Shown: positions 24,676 through 33,602, counted from the stretch's first letter. The stretch is DNA of 45,490 bases from Synergistaceae bacterium (GCA_022837505.1 JALHFZ010000005.1:60011-105500); one strand, 5' to 3'. The notes: generated by a model from the sequence alone, not told the origin. Program-made: numbers and translations.

Positions 24676-26168
24676 GGGAAAATTCCGGCAGATTTTTCGT
24701 GGTCTCGAACCGCCTCCCTGTGAGCCTCGTCTGTGAGAATGACCGCCTATCCGCCACGGCGGCCTCGGGAGGCCTGGTGACCGCCCTCAACCCCGTTCTC
24801 CGCGACCGGGGCGGGTTCTGGGCAGGGTGGCCCGGGGACGGGGGGAATGCAGGCGCCCGGAGTGTCCGGCAGGTCCTCGAACCCCTGTCGGAGGAGAGAG
24901 GGTACCGCCTTCTTCCAGTGATGCTGTCCCCCGAGGACGTGAAGGATTTTTATCTCGGCTTTTCAAACAGCGTCCTGTGGCCCCTCTTCCATGATCTGCA
25001 GAGCCGCTGCTCCTTTTCTCCTTCCCACTGGGAGGGGTATCTCCGGGCAAACGAAAAGTTTGCCTCCGTCGTAGAGAAGCACGCCCGGTCAGAGGACTTC
25101 ATCTGGGTGAACGATTATCAGCTTATCCCCCTGGGGGCCATGCTTCAGAAACGCAACCCCGCTCTCTCATCCTCCTTCTTCCTTCACATCCCCTTTCCGA
25201 GCGTGGATATCTTCATGAAGATGCCCAAACGGAAGGAAATCCTCCTCTTTCTTGCGGCCTATTCTTTCGTCTGCTTTCAGACCGCCCGGGACAGAAAGAA
25301 CTTTCTCGACTGCCTGCGGGTATTTTTCCCCGAGATGAAGGCCTCAGGGCGGGGGCATATAACGAAAGTCACCCTCAGGGAAAAAACATTTCTCGTGGGG
25401 GGGCTCCCCATCAGCATCGATTTCAAGGCCTTTTCCCGCCGGGGTTCTTCCCGGGAGGTCATTGCCCGGGCAAGGGAGATCCGCAGGGAGATCCAGGGAG
25501 AGAAGTTCATCCTAGGGATCGACCGGCTTGACTATTCGAAGGGGATCCCCGAGAAGCTCAGGGGTTTTCAGAGGGCCCTCGAACTCTATCCGGAGCTTCG
25601 GGAAAGGATGACCCTCTACCAGCTGGTGGTTCCAAGCCGTGAGACGGTGGAGGAGTACAAGGCCCTCAAGGAGGAGATAGAGCTCCTCGTCAGCAGAATC
25701 AACGGAAAATACGGCACAACCCGCTGGGTCCCCGTGAACTGGCGGTACGGTTCCGTATCGAAGGAGGAACTGGCAGCTCTCTACCGGGCGGCGGACATGC
25801 TGCTCGTGACCTCCCTGAAGGACGGAATGAACCTCGTCAGCAAGGAATACTGCGCCTCCAAGGGGAGGGATACCGGGGTCCTCATCCTCAGCGAATTTGC
25901 CGGCGCCGTCCTTCAGCTTGCCCGGGGGGCAGTCCTCGTGAACCCCTACGACGAAGACGCCGTTGCGGCCTCCCTCCTTCAGGGTTTTTCCATGGAGGAG
26001 ACGGAAAAGCGGAGGCGGATGAATATCCTGAGAAAATCCATCGCCCGCCAGAACGTCTTCTGGTGGGTGGATAACTTCCTCCGGGCGGCATCGGGAAAGA
26101 AACTGGAGGACTTCCCCTCCCGGGAGATCCCCTCCCTGTGGCCCGGAGTCGCGGAGGAGGAGGAATAA
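24672..26168 (+). CDS. otsA: Trehalose-6-phosphate synthase OtsA (GT20)
   Basis: 498 residues. It joins NDP-glucose and glucose-6-phosphate to form trehalose-6-phosphate. Present are SNRLPVS with the phosphate-binding Arg14, GGLVTAL, GGFWAGWPG, LWPLFHD, LHIPFPS (His172) and GIDRLDYSKGIPEK with Arg285 and Lys290. The C-terminal LKDGMNLVSKEYCASK and LSEFAGA complete the GT20 core. The usual HDYH block is NDYQ here (residues 147-150): the catalytic-site Asp148 stays, but both flanking His are changed. The start is the ATG of the ATGA overlap with otsB. It is last in the operon, and no terminator follows immediately. Synthesis of a related glucoside rather than trehalose is a minor alternative. 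Confidence 0.9.
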   Translation: MRENSGRFFVVSNRLPVSLVCENDRLSATAASGGLVTALNPVLRDRGGFWAGWPGDGGNAGARSVRQVLEPLSEERGYRLLPVMLSPEDVKDFYLGFSNSVLWPLFHDLQSRCSFSPSHWEGYLRANEKFASVVEKHARSEDFIWVNDYQLIPLGAMLQKRNPALSSSFFLHIPFPSVDIFMKMPKRKEILLFLAAYSFVCFQTARDRKNFLDCLRVFFPEMKASGRGHITKVTLREKTFLVGGLPISIDFKAFSRRGSSREVIARAREIRREIQGEKFILGIDRLDYSKGIPEKLRGFQRALELYPELRERMTLYQLVVPSRETVEEYKALKEEIELLVSRINGKYGTTRWVPVNWRYGSVSKEELAALYRAADMLLVTSLKDGMNLVSKEYCASKGRDTGVLILSEFAGAVLQLARGAVLVNPYDEDAVAASLLQGFSMEETEKRRRMNILRKSIARQNVFWWVDNFLRAASGKKLEDFPSREIPSLWPGVAEEEE

Positions 26169-26192
26169 CAGGGGCTCCTTCGCCCCGTCCGG

Positions 26193-26222
26193 AGGACAGG
26201 GGAGGGATACTTGGGTTATAAT
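26193..26222 (+). promoter_or_regulatory. Promoter upstream of lapA
   Basis: Perfect TATAAT at 26217-26222 with AGGACA (4/6 to TTGACA) 18 bases upstream. The predicted start near 26229 coincides with the first strand of the leader structure at 26232. Confidence 0.5.
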
Positions 26223-26231
26223 CAGAGGATG

Positions 26232-26290
26232 GGGCGGATACCCCTCCACTCGGGGGCAGCCGGCTCCCTTTGGAGCGGTTTTTTCCGCCC
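26232..26290 (+). ncRNA. Structured leader RNA upstream of lapA (possible three-way junction)
   Basis: GGGCGGA (26232-26238) is fully complementary to TCCGCCC (26284-26290). Between them lie a CCCC/GGGG hairpin (26241-26256) and a second hairpin, CCGGCTCC/GGAGCGG with one bulged G (26260-26278), followed by six T. The fold is drawn by eye; no known riboswitch class was recognised. Confidence 0.4.
26260..26284 (+). terminator. Attenuator-like terminator in the lapA leader
   Basis: CC-(G)-GCTCC / GGAGC-GG stem with CTTT loop, then T at 26279-26284. It lies after the predicted promoter and before the lapA coding region, so it could end either otsA readthrough or lapA transcripts early. Confidence 0.45.
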
Positions 26291-26318
26291 GTGAAGCTCT
26301 TTTTAGGAGGAATGTACC

Positions 26319-26717
26319 ATGCGAAGCTATGCCCTTGCCATTGCCTTTTCCGTCCTGCTTGCGGCCCTGTACGCTTTTCAGAACCCCGGAGACGTGACTG
26401 TCCGCTTTCTTCTCTGGACCCGGGATGTCCCCCAGGGTGTATGGGAAGCCGCTGTCTTTGCCGGCGGATGCGTCCTCATGTGGGTGGTCTCCCTTTCGGC
26501 CTTTCTTGAGCTTCGGACAAGCTACCGCAGCCGCTTTAAAGAACAGGACCTGAAGATAAAAAAACTCGAGGAGGAGCGGCTCTCAATCCTCCGGGCCATA
26601 TCCGGGGGGGACCAGCCGATACCCCCGGCGGAGGACAAAACCCCCCGTACTCCTCCGGCCCCTGAGAAAGAGCACTACCCCCTGAAAAAACAGGACGGAG
26701 GCCCTTCCGTAAAGTGA
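26319..26717 (+). CDS. lapA: LapA family (DUF1049) membrane protein
   Basis: 132 residues. Two membrane helices (about 3-20 and 41-63) surround the family's FQNPGDVTVRFLLWT, then a coiled-coil segment (about 70-95) and a Pro/Lys-rich tail. In E. coli, LapA works with LapB in control of lipopolysaccharide synthesis; here there is no lapB, so the name marks family only. AGGAGG stands 8 bases before the ATG. It overlaps recJ by a GTGA. Confidence 0.85.
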   Translation: MRSYALAIAFSVLLAALYAFQNPGDVTVRFLLWTRDVPQGVWEAAVFAGGCVLMWVVSLSAFLELRTSYRSRFKEQDLKIKKLEEERLSILRAISGGDQPIPPAEDKTPRTPPAPEKEHYPLKKQDGGPSVK

Positions 26718-28363
26718 CAGCCCGCTGCAGCACCAGCCATCTCGACCTCTTCACCCCGGCGCTCTCCACGGGCAGGCTTGCCGCATCCCTGGGCTGCTCC
26801 CTGCTGACCGCTGCCGTCCTTGAGAGCCGTATCTCCGGAGGGGCATCCGCCCCGGACTACCCCTCCCCCCCCGATTGGGACGAAGCCCTGCTGGATGATC
26901 TTCTTCTGGGAAGGGGAGCCGATGAGGCGGCACAACGATGGAAGGGCGCTCCCGACCTCGGACGGGTCCTCGTCTACGGGGACTATGACGTGGACGGCGT
27001 TTCATCCACAACCCTCGCCCTCGATCTGTGCAAATCAAAGTCGACGGCGGCGAAGTTCTTCATCCCCCACCGCCACGAGGAGGGGTACGGCCTCCATTCC
27101 TCCCTTCTGAAGGACCTCCTCTCCTACGGCTGGGACACCCTCGTGATCGTTGACTGCGGCTCAAAGGACGGGGCTCTCCTTGATATGGCCCTCGCCCGGG
27201 GTCTTCGGGTCTTCGTCTTCGACCATCATCTACCCGAGGACGGCCGCCCCCTCCACCCCTCGGTGGTCAACCCCCACGGAGAAGGGGGATGCGAAAACGC
27301 CAGGGCCCTCTGTGCCGCGGGAGTCCTCTGGGCGTGGGCGTGGAAATATTCCATCCTCCCCAGAAAAACCCTTGAGAAGATGACGGATCTCGTGGCCCTC
27401 GCCACCCTTGCGGACTGCATGCCCCTCACCTCCCTCAACAGGATGCTCGTCCGGCGGGGGATGGACGTCATGTCCAGCCTCCCCCGGCCGGGGCTCGCCC
27501 GGCTCTTTGCCCGGCTGAATCTCTCCGCACCGTCCATAACTGAGGAGTCCCTCACCATGAGGGTCATCCCGTGCCTCAACGCCGCGGGGAGGATGGAGTT
27601 CGCCGATACGGCCGTCACCGTCCTCCAGGGGAGCAGCAGGGCCGAAAAAGGGGTGGAGGACCTTCTCGCCCTGAACAAACGCCGCCAGACCCTTTCAGGA
27701 GAGATCTCCCGGGAGGCCCTCCTTTTGCTTGAGAGGGGCGAGGGGTATGTGGCCCTCGGAGAGGACTGGCCTGTGGGCGTCCTCAGCGGCGTCGCAAGCC
27801 GGATATGCAGCAGAAATTCAACCCCCGTCGTTCTGGCCGCCCCCGTGAAGGAGGGGATCCGGGGAACCGTACGGGTTCCCGAGGGAGGAGACGCCATGAA
27901 GCTCCTCTCGGGAATCTCCTCAAGCCTCGACGCCTGGGGAGGGCATCGCTATGCGGCGGGGTTCTCCGTCTCCCGGCGGAAGTGGAAGGATGTGGCATCC
28001 TTTCTCGAAAGGGAGATGGCGTCCATGGAGATCGCCCCTCCGCGCCTCTCCGCCGTGGAGATGGATCCCGCGGATATCGGCCTGAATGAGTGGAAAGAGC
28101 TCTCCTGCCTCGGTCCCTTCGGCAACGGCAACCCCGCCCCCCTCTTTTTCACCGCCAGAAAAGGGAAAGAGCGTGTGCTCCCCCTGGGGAAGGACGGCCG
28201 CCATCTGCAGATCGAAAAGGACGGCATCCGCCTTCTCGCCTTCGACGGCGCATCGGACAGGGATGCCCTGAACAGCTCGGAAGGGTGGCTCTACCGCCCC
28301 CGTCTCGACTGCTGGAAGGGAACGGAACGTCTCCAGTATGTGGTGGATTATGTGGTGGTCTGA
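26714..28363 (+). CDS. recJ: Single-stranded-DNA-specific exonuclease RecJ (DHH family)
   Basis: 549 residues, slightly short of the usual 560-580. A 5'-3' ssDNA exonuclease used in recombination and repair. DHH-phosphoesterase motifs: YGDYDVDGVSS (about 89-99), VDCGSKDG, FDHH (169-172), ATLADCMPL. The DHHA1 domain has GGHRYAAGFSV (from 409), and the OB-like end has LGPFGNGNPAP. The metal-binding Asp and His residues are all present. The N-terminal 60 residues are poorly conserved. The start is GTG, overlapping the lapA stop. Co-transcribed with lapA and followed by rel after 24 bases. Confidence 0.92.
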   Translation: MTARCSTSHLDLFTPALSTGRLAASLGCSLLTAAVLESRISGGASAPDYPSPPDWDEALLDDLLLGRGADEAAQRWKGAPDLGRVLVYGDYDVDGVSSTTLALDLCKSKSTAAKFFIPHRHEEGYGLHSSLLKDLLSYGWDTLVIVDCGSKDGALLDMALARGLRVFVFDHHLPEDGRPLHPSVVNPHGEGGCENARALCAAGVLWAWAWKYSILPRKTLEKMTDLVALATLADCMPLTSLNRMLVRRGMDVMSSLPRPGLARLFARLNLSAPSITEESLTMRVIPCLNAAGRMEFADTAVTVLQGSSRAEKGVEDLLALNKRRQTLSGEISREALLLLERGEGYVALGEDWPVGVLSGVASRICSRNSTPVVLAAPVKEGIRGTVRVPEGGDAMKLLSGISSSLDAWGGHRYAAGFSVSRRKWKDVASFLEREMASMEIAPPRLSAVEMDPADIGLNEWKELSCLGPFGNGNPAPLFFTARKGKERVLPLGKDGRHLQIEKDGIRLLAFDGASDRDALNSSEGWLYRPRLDCWKGTERLQYVVDYVVV

Positions 28364-28387
28364 CAGAACCCCCCGGAGAGTGTAGCC

Positions 28388-30706
28388 ATGGATCCTCAGA
28401 AATTTCTCGGAGAAATGGACAGTCATACTGAACGGGAGGCATCCCACCCCGCCGAGATGGACAGAAAAGCCTCGGGAAAGCTTCGGGACAGCTATATCGG
28501 CCGGATCCCCGAGGAAGAGCGGGCCATCTCGGTCAAATTCGCATGGCATGAGCTCTGGTCAAAGGTCGTCCATTACTTCTCGAAGGAAGAACTCATGCAG
28601 CTCGGCGAGGCCCTTGTCCTCGCGGGGGATGCCCACCGGGATCAGAAGCGGTCCACAGGGGACCCCTATATCGTCCACAGCATCAACGTGGGGTCAATCC
28701 TCGCGGATATGCAGCTTGACGTGGTCACCCTCGTGGCCTCCCTCCTTCACGACGTCCTCGAGGATACGGACATCACCCTTGAGAAGCTGAAAGAGGCCTT
28801 CGGAGCGGATGTGGCGACCCTTGTGGACGGAGTGACAAAGCTCGGCAAGCTCCCCTTCAAATCCTTCGAGGACTATCAGGCGGAAAACCTCCGCAAGATG
28901 TTCGTCGTCATGGCGAAGGACATCCGGGTTGTCCTCATCAAGCTGGCGGACAGGCTGCACAATATGCGCACCCTCGGGGCCCTCCGGAAGGACAAGCAGC
29001 TCCGGATAGCCCGGGAGACCCTCGAGATCTACGCCCCCCTTGCCCATCGCCTCGGCATATATCAGGTGAAGCGGGGGCTTGAGGACCTGGCCTTCAAATA
29101 CGCCGAGCCGGAGATGTACTATGAGATCCGCCGCAGGGTCCGGAAGAAGCTCCCCGAAAGGGAGGCGGTGGTGAAAAAAGCCCTCACCGTCCTGACGGAG
29201 CGCCTGGAGCAGGAGGGGATCGAGTGCCGGGTCAAGGGGCGGGCAAAGCATTTCTACAGCATCTACGAAAAGATGAACCGCAAAAAACTCCCCGTGGAGC
29301 AGCTCTACGACCTTCTGGCCCTCCGGGTCGTGGTGGACGATATCGCCGCCTGCTATACGGTCCTCGGCATCGTCCACACCATCTGGAAGCCCATCCCGGG
29401 GCAGTTTGACGACTACATCGCCAATCCCAAGACCAACATGTACCAGTCCCTCCACACCACCGTGGTGGGCCCCACGGGAGAGCCCCTGGAAGTGCAGATA
29501 CGCACACGGGAGATGAACTTTCTCGCCGAATACGGCATCGCCGCCCACTGGCGGTACAAGGAGGGGGCGGGGGGACTCAACGATCTCGACACCAAGCTGG
29601 CATGGATACGCCAGGCCCTTGAGGCCGATCACGACGGATCCCCCGATCCGGGGGAATTCCTTGAGCGTCTGAAGGAGGACGTCCTCTCCACGGATGTCTT
29701 CGTCTTCACCCCCCAGGGGGAGGTAGTCTCCCTTCCGAAGGGGGCGACCCCCCTCGATTTCGCCTACGCCATTCATACCCAGGTGGGGATGAAATGCGTC
29801 GGGGCCATGGTCAACAACCGGATCGTGGCCATGGGGTACGAGCTGCAGAACGGCGATATCGTCAAGATCATCACCTCCCCCCAGGGGACGCCCTCCCGGG
29901 ACTGGCTCAAGATCGCCCGGAGCAGCAAGGCCCGGAGCAAAATCCGGGCTCACTTCCGCACCCTGGAGAAATCCGAGCGAATCGAAAAACTCCAGCGGGG
30001 AAGGGATATCCTCGAACGGGAGCTGCGGAGAAGGGGTACTCCCGAATTCTCGGAGTTTGAGGAACTGCTCCCCCTTCTCAATAAAATTGCCAGGGACGGA
30101 GGGTATTCAAACGGTGAGGACCTTCTCACCGCCCTCGGCAGCGGTTCAGCAAGCGTCTCCCAGACAGCCCAGAGGCTCGCCGGAAAGGTCCAGGTGCAGC
30201 CCCCTCCCGTCCTCGAACCGGACAAGCAGGAGAAGACGGAAAAACAGACCTCCTTTTCGGGGAAGAAGGGCGAATCGGATGTAGTGGTGGAGGGAGCGGA
30301 GGGAGTGCAGGTCGTTTTGGCGAACTGCTGCGAGCCGGTGCCCGGAGATGCCATCATAGGTTTTTCCACGAGGACGAGGGGGATCACCGTTCACCGGGCG
30401 GACTGCGAGAATGTGAAGAACGCCAGGGAAGAGCGGGCTGTGGCGGTCTCCTGGGGGGACACCGGCCACCGGCGGTTCACCGCCCGGCTGAAGCTTGAGG
30501 CCATCGACCGGGGAGGACTCATCGGTGACGTGGCCCAGGCGATCGTCTCGGGTGAAGGGACCATGTCGGGGATCAAGGCCGGCGTCGTGGGGGGAAATCT
30601 TGCCCGGATGAAGCTTGAGGTCAGGGTGAAGGATCTCGAACATCTGTATAATATTGTGGCGAAACTGAACGCCGTCAAGGGAATGATCCAGGTGTCCCGG
30701 GGGTGA
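28388..30706 (+). CDS. rel: Bifunctional (p)ppGpp synthetase/hydrolase Rel
   Basis: 772 residues, full-length long RSH protein. It makes and degrades the alarmone (p)ppGpp. Order of domains: HD hydrolase with intact HD and EDTD in LLHDVLEDTD (His121, Asp122), synthetase with RVKGRAKHFYSIYEKM and NMYQSLHTTVVGP, TGS domain starting VFVFTPQGEVVSLPKGATPLDFAYAIH, zinc-finger-like ANCCEPVPGDAIIGF, and a C-terminal ACT domain. Intact HD residues argue that hydrolysis is active, unlike RelA. The first 40 residues are an unusual acidic/polar extension; a later start is possible, but GGAGAG lies close to the ATG used. dtd follows after 4 bases, as in Clostridia. Confidence 0.96.
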   Translation: MDPQKFLGEMDSHTEREASHPAEMDRKASGKLRDSYIGRIPEEERAISVKFAWHELWSKVVHYFSKEELMQLGEALVLAGDAHRDQKRSTGDPYIVHSINVGSILADMQLDVVTLVASLLHDVLEDTDITLEKLKEAFGADVATLVDGVTKLGKLPFKSFEDYQAENLRKMFVVMAKDIRVVLIKLADRLHNMRTLGALRKDKQLRIARETLEIYAPLAHRLGIYQVKRGLEDLAFKYAEPEMYYEIRRRVRKKLPEREAVVKKALTVLTERLEQEGIECRVKGRAKHFYSIYEKMNRKKLPVEQLYDLLALRVVVDDIAACYTVLGIVHTIWKPIPGQFDDYIANPKTNMYQSLHTTVVGPTGEPLEVQIRTREMNFLAEYGIAAHWRYKEGAGGLNDLDTKLAWIRQALEADHDGSPDPGEFLERLKEDVLSTDVFVFTPQGEVVSLPKGATPLDFAYAIHTQVGMKCVGAMVNNRIVAMGYELQNGDIVKIITSPQGTPSRDWLKIARSSKARSKIRAHFRTLEKSERIEKLQRGRDILERELRRRGTPEFSEFEELLPLLNKIARDGGYSNGEDLLTALGSGSASVSQTAQRLAGKVQVQPPPVLEPDKQEKTEKQTSFSGKKGESDVVVEGAEGVQVVLANCCEPVPGDAIIGFSTRTRGITVHRADCENVKNAREERAVAVSWGDTGHRRFTARLKLEAIDRGGLIGDVAQAIVSGEGTMSGIKAGVVGGNLARMKLEVRVKDLEHLYNIVAKLNAVKGMIQVSRG

Positions 30707-30710
30707 GAAT

Positions 30711-31193
30711 ATGAGAGCGGTACTGCAGCGGGTTTCCTCAGCATCAGTGACAGTGGACGGGAAGGTGACGGGTTCCATCGGGCCGGGACTCTGCGTCCTC
30801 CTCGGGGTCTCCCGGACGGACGGCGACAGTGAGGCGGAATGGCTGGCGGACAAGATTGTTCACCTCCGAATATTCGAAGACGATGAGGGGAAGATGAACC
30901 GCTCCCTCCTCGATACGGGGGGCTCCCTCCTGGCAGTCTCCCAGTTCACCCTCTACGGCAACTGCACAAAGGGACGGCGTCCCTCCTTTGTCGCCGCCGG
31001 AGATCCCGGCGAGGCGAACCGCCTTTACGAGGTCTTCAAGAAGGCAGTGGCGGACCGGGGTGTTCCCGTGGAAAGCGGCGTATTTCAGGCCCATATGATG
31101 GTTGAAATCAATAACGACGGCCCCGTCACCCTCCTCCTTGAAAGGGAGGGTACGGGTCCGGAGACGGAAGGATGCGGAAGAAGTGAAGTATAA
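30711..31193 (+). CDS. dtd: D-aminoacyl-tRNA deacylase
   Basis: 160 residues. DTD removes D-amino acids and glycine mischarged on tRNA. The active-site motif SQFTLYG holds Thr80, and the second motif NNDGPVT corresponds to the GP-cis loop that gives chiral selectivity. N-terminal MRAVLQRVSSASVTVDG is typical. The last 15 residues go beyond the usual end and overlap the next gene by 11 bases. It lies just after rel, a common pairing. Confidence 0.95.
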   Translation: MRAVLQRVSSASVTVDGKVTGSIGPGLCVLLGVSRTDGDSEAEWLADKIVHLRIFEDDEGKMNRSLLDTGGSLLAVSQFTLYGNCTKGRRPSFVAAGDPGEANRLYEVFKKAVADRGVPVESGVFQAHMMVEINNDGPVTLLLEREGTGPETEGCGRSEV

Positions 31194-31827
31194 ACGGTTT
31201 CCCCTCGGCTCATTGTGGACGAACACCTACCTCCTCTGGGATGACGGAGGAGCGGCCTTTCTCGTGGACCCTGCGGGAGAGCTCTCTGAGGTCAAATCGT
31301 TCCTCTCGAAAAACGGCCTTTCCCTGAGAGAGGTTCTCTTGACCCACGGGCATCTTGATCATATCGGAGGTCTTGAAGAGGCCCTTTCCATAACGGGAGG
31401 AAGTGCGCGCATGTCCTCAGGGGACGCTTCCCTCGTAAAAAATCCCGATACCGGAGTCCGGGCATGGATGGGGACAGATTTTGCCGGTACAGACAAGCTT
31501 CTCTTTCTTCAGGACGGAGACCGTCTTTCCGTGGGCACAATGGATATCGAGGTGATCGCCACCCCCGGCCATACTCCGGGGTGCGTCTGCTACCTCGTGA
31601 CGGACGGCGCCGATCAGCTTCTCCTTTCGGGAGACACCCTCTTCGCCTCAAGCGTCGGCAGGACGGACCTTCCCGGGGGGGATCACGCCCTTCTCGAACA
31701 GTCTCTGCTCCGGCTGGCCCGTCTTCCCGATTCCCTTCCCGTTCTGCCGGGCCATGGCCCCGAGACGACCATCGGGGCTGAAAAACGGGAAAACCCCTTC
31801 TGGCCGACGAGGGAGAGGTATTTCTGA
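31183..31827 (+). CDS. MBL-fold metallo-hydrolase (glyoxalase II-like)
   Basis: 214 residues. Metal-binding motif THGHLDH (54-60), then IATPGHTPGCVCYL and LLSGDTLF with the bridging Asp, and LPGHGPETTI near the end: a complete glyoxalase II/YcbL-type zinc hydrolase core. It lacks the long C-terminal substrate domain of true glyoxalase II, so the substrate is unknown. Start GTG 31183 gives the usual YKRFPLGSLWTNTYLLW N-terminus; an upstream ATG at 31102 would add a basic stretch overlapping dtd. Rel-dtd-MBL is a known gene order, but no functional tie is established. Confidence 0.85.
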   Translation: MKYKRFPLGSLWTNTYLLWDDGGAAFLVDPAGELSEVKSFLSKNGLSLREVLLTHGHLDHIGGLEEALSITGGSARMSSGDASLVKNPDTGVRAWMGTDFAGTDKLLFLQDGDRLSVGTMDIEVIATPGHTPGCVCYLVTDGADQLLLSGDTLFASSVGRTDLPGGDHALLEQSLLRLARLPDSLPVLPGHGPETTIGAEKRENPFWPTRERYF

Positions 31828-31831
31828 TATC

Positions 31832-32530
31832 ATGAAGCTTTCGTCCCTTCCCCCTGAGGAGCGCCCCAGGGAACGGCTTCGTCTGCGGGGGGCTTCCGCC
31901 CTCTCCCTGGCAGAGATTCTTGCGATCCTCCTCAGGACCGGCACCCGGGGAAGGGATGTCCTTGAGCTCGTCTCCGATCTTCTGAGGGAGTTCCATGATC
32001 TGCGGGGGCTCTCCCGGGCATCGGAGGAGGAGCTGAGCACTTTTCCGGGGCTGGGTGCGGGGAAAGCCTCCTCTCTCATCGCGGCCCTGGAGCTTGGCAA
32101 AAGGCTTGCCGGAGAACGGGCAGCCCTTCCGAAGGAGGAGAAATGGAAAGCCTCCCTCGAGAGCATAGCCTCCGATCTTGCGGAGGAGGACCGGGAATAT
32201 ATTCACGCTCTGCACGTACGAAAGAACGGCACGGTCATCATCGCCGACCGGATATCCTGGGGCGGTATTGACGGAGCCTATCTTGATGTAAAATACCTTC
32301 TGCGGAGAGCGGTCCGGCTGAACACTTCAGGGCTGGTCCTCATACACAATCATCCGGACGGGACACTCTCCCCCAGCAGAGAGGACAGGATGCTCACGGA
32401 TTTTCTTCTCCGGAGAGCCTCCATACTGGACATAAGGCTCATAGGCCATTTCGTGGTGGCGAAGGGAAAGTGGGAGTGCATCCCCTTTCCCGGAGACGCC
32501 TGGAAAGAGGGGAATGAAGGGGTTGTTTAA
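31832..32530 (+). CDS. radC: RadC family JAB/MPN protein
   Basis: 232 residues. N-terminal UPF0758 helix-hairpin-helix region (LPPEERPRERL, then SLAEILAILLRTGTRG and FPGLGAGKASSL), then the JAMM-like metal site IHNHPDGTLSPSREDR with His172 and His174. A role in DNA repair was once proposed but is doubtful; the biochemical function is unknown. ATG 31832 is used because the family N-terminus follows; an in-frame ATG inside the previous gene was rejected. The end overlaps mreB by 17 bases, the radC-mreB pairing usual in Clostridia. Confidence 0.92.
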   Translation: MKLSSLPPEERPRERLRLRGASALSLAEILAILLRTGTRGRDVLELVSDLLREFHDLRGLSRASEEELSTFPGLGAGKASSLIAALELGKRLAGERAALPKEEKWKASLESIASDLAEEDREYIHALHVRKNGTVIIADRISWGGIDGAYLDVKYLLRRAVRLNTSGLVLIHNHPDGTLSPSREDRMLTDFLLRRASILDIRLIGHFVVAKGKWECIPFPGDAWKEGNEGVV

Positions 32531-33578
32531 ATATCTTTCAGGGATGTTCGGCGGTGATGTGGGAATCGATCTCGGAACCGCAAACATCGTCGTGTATGTG
32601 AAGGGACGGGGGATCGTCCTCAGTGCTCCGTCGGCGGTTGCAATCCGGAAGCGCCCCAAGGGGGGTGCCGTGGACGTCATCGCCGTGGGGGCAGAGGCAA
32701 AGGCCATGACCGGCAAGACCCCCACGGGGGTTTCCACCGTCTGGCCCCTTCAGGACGGCGTGATCGCCAACTTTGAGATGACTGAAGAGCTGATCCGCTA
32801 CTGCCTTCGGGAAGCCGGAGGGGGAAGGGGAGTGTTCTCCCACCCCCGGGTGGTCATCTCCGTTCCGGCGGAGGTGACCGAGGTGGAGCGCAAGGCTGTG
32901 ATCGATGCCACCCTCGGTGCGGGAGCCCGGGAGGCCTATGTGGTGGAGGAGCCGGTCTCCGCTGCCCTCGGAGTGGGCCTTCCCATTCAGGAGCCCCGGG
33001 GAAGCATGATCCTCGACGTGGGGGGCGGCACGAGTGAGGTTGCCGTGCTCTCCCTGGGCGGAATCGTGGTGACGAATTCCCTCCGGACGGCGGGGAGGGA
33101 TATGGACAGCGCGATTGTGGCCATGCTACGGCAGCGCTACGCCCTGCTCATCGGAGAGAATACCGCCGAAGAGGTCAAAAACACCATAGGGTCCGCCCTG
33201 CCCCTCGACCCCGAGATGGAGATGGCAGTGAAGGGAAGGGACCTTGCGGACGGACTGCCGAAGGCCGATGTGGTCAGCTCCGTTGAGGTGAGGGAGGCCC
33301 TGGAGCCCATCATCCTGAGGATAGAGGACATGGTGAAGGTAGCCCTTGAGCAGACCCCTCCGGAACTCTCCAAGGATATAGTCGACCAGGGGATCATCCT
33401 CTCGGGAGGGGTTTCCCTCCTCCGGGGGTTTGCCGAACGGCTTTCACGGGCCCTGAACACCCCCGTGGTGGTGGCGGAGGATCCCCTCTTCGCAGTCGCC
33501 CGGGGCGTCGGGAAAATTCTCGATAATCTCGACGACATGAAGAAGGTCCTCTTTTCCGTGGAGAAGGGTTCGAAATAG
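32514..33578 (+). CDS. mreB: Rod-shape-determining actin homologue MreB
   Basis: 354 residues. MreB filaments under the inner membrane guide lateral wall synthesis. Actin-fold motifs: VGIDLGTANIVVYV (phosphate 1), LDVGGGTSEVAVLSLGG (phosphate 2) and ILSGGVSLLRGFAERL (adenosine site). N-terminal MKGLFKYLSGMFGG is amphipathic and may bind membrane. The ATG overlaps radC; an ATG at 32544 would remove the amphipathic helix. First gene of an eight-gene shape/division block. Confidence 0.96.
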   Translation: MKGLFKYLSGMFGGDVGIDLGTANIVVYVKGRGIVLSAPSAVAIRKRPKGGAVDVIAVGAEAKAMTGKTPTGVSTVWPLQDGVIANFEMTEELIRYCLREAGGGRGVFSHPRVVISVPAEVTEVERKAVIDATLGAGAREAYVVEEPVSAALGVGLPIQEPRGSMILDVGGGTSEVAVLSLGGIVVTNSLRTAGRDMDSAIVAMLRQRYALLIGENTAEEVKNTIGSALPLDPEMEMAVKGRDLADGLPKADVVSSVEVREALEPIILRIEDMVKVALEQTPPELSKDIVDQGIILSGGVSLLRGFAERLSRALNTPVVVAEDPLFAVARGVGKILDNLDDMKKVLFSVEKGSK

Positions 33579-33602
33579 GGCTTTCTCCGAAGAGACACCC
33601 CC

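Noticed and set aside
28694..29953. A 419-codon minus-strand frame opposite rel
   Set aside because: Covers the HD and synthetase motifs of a certain gene; no recognisable product.
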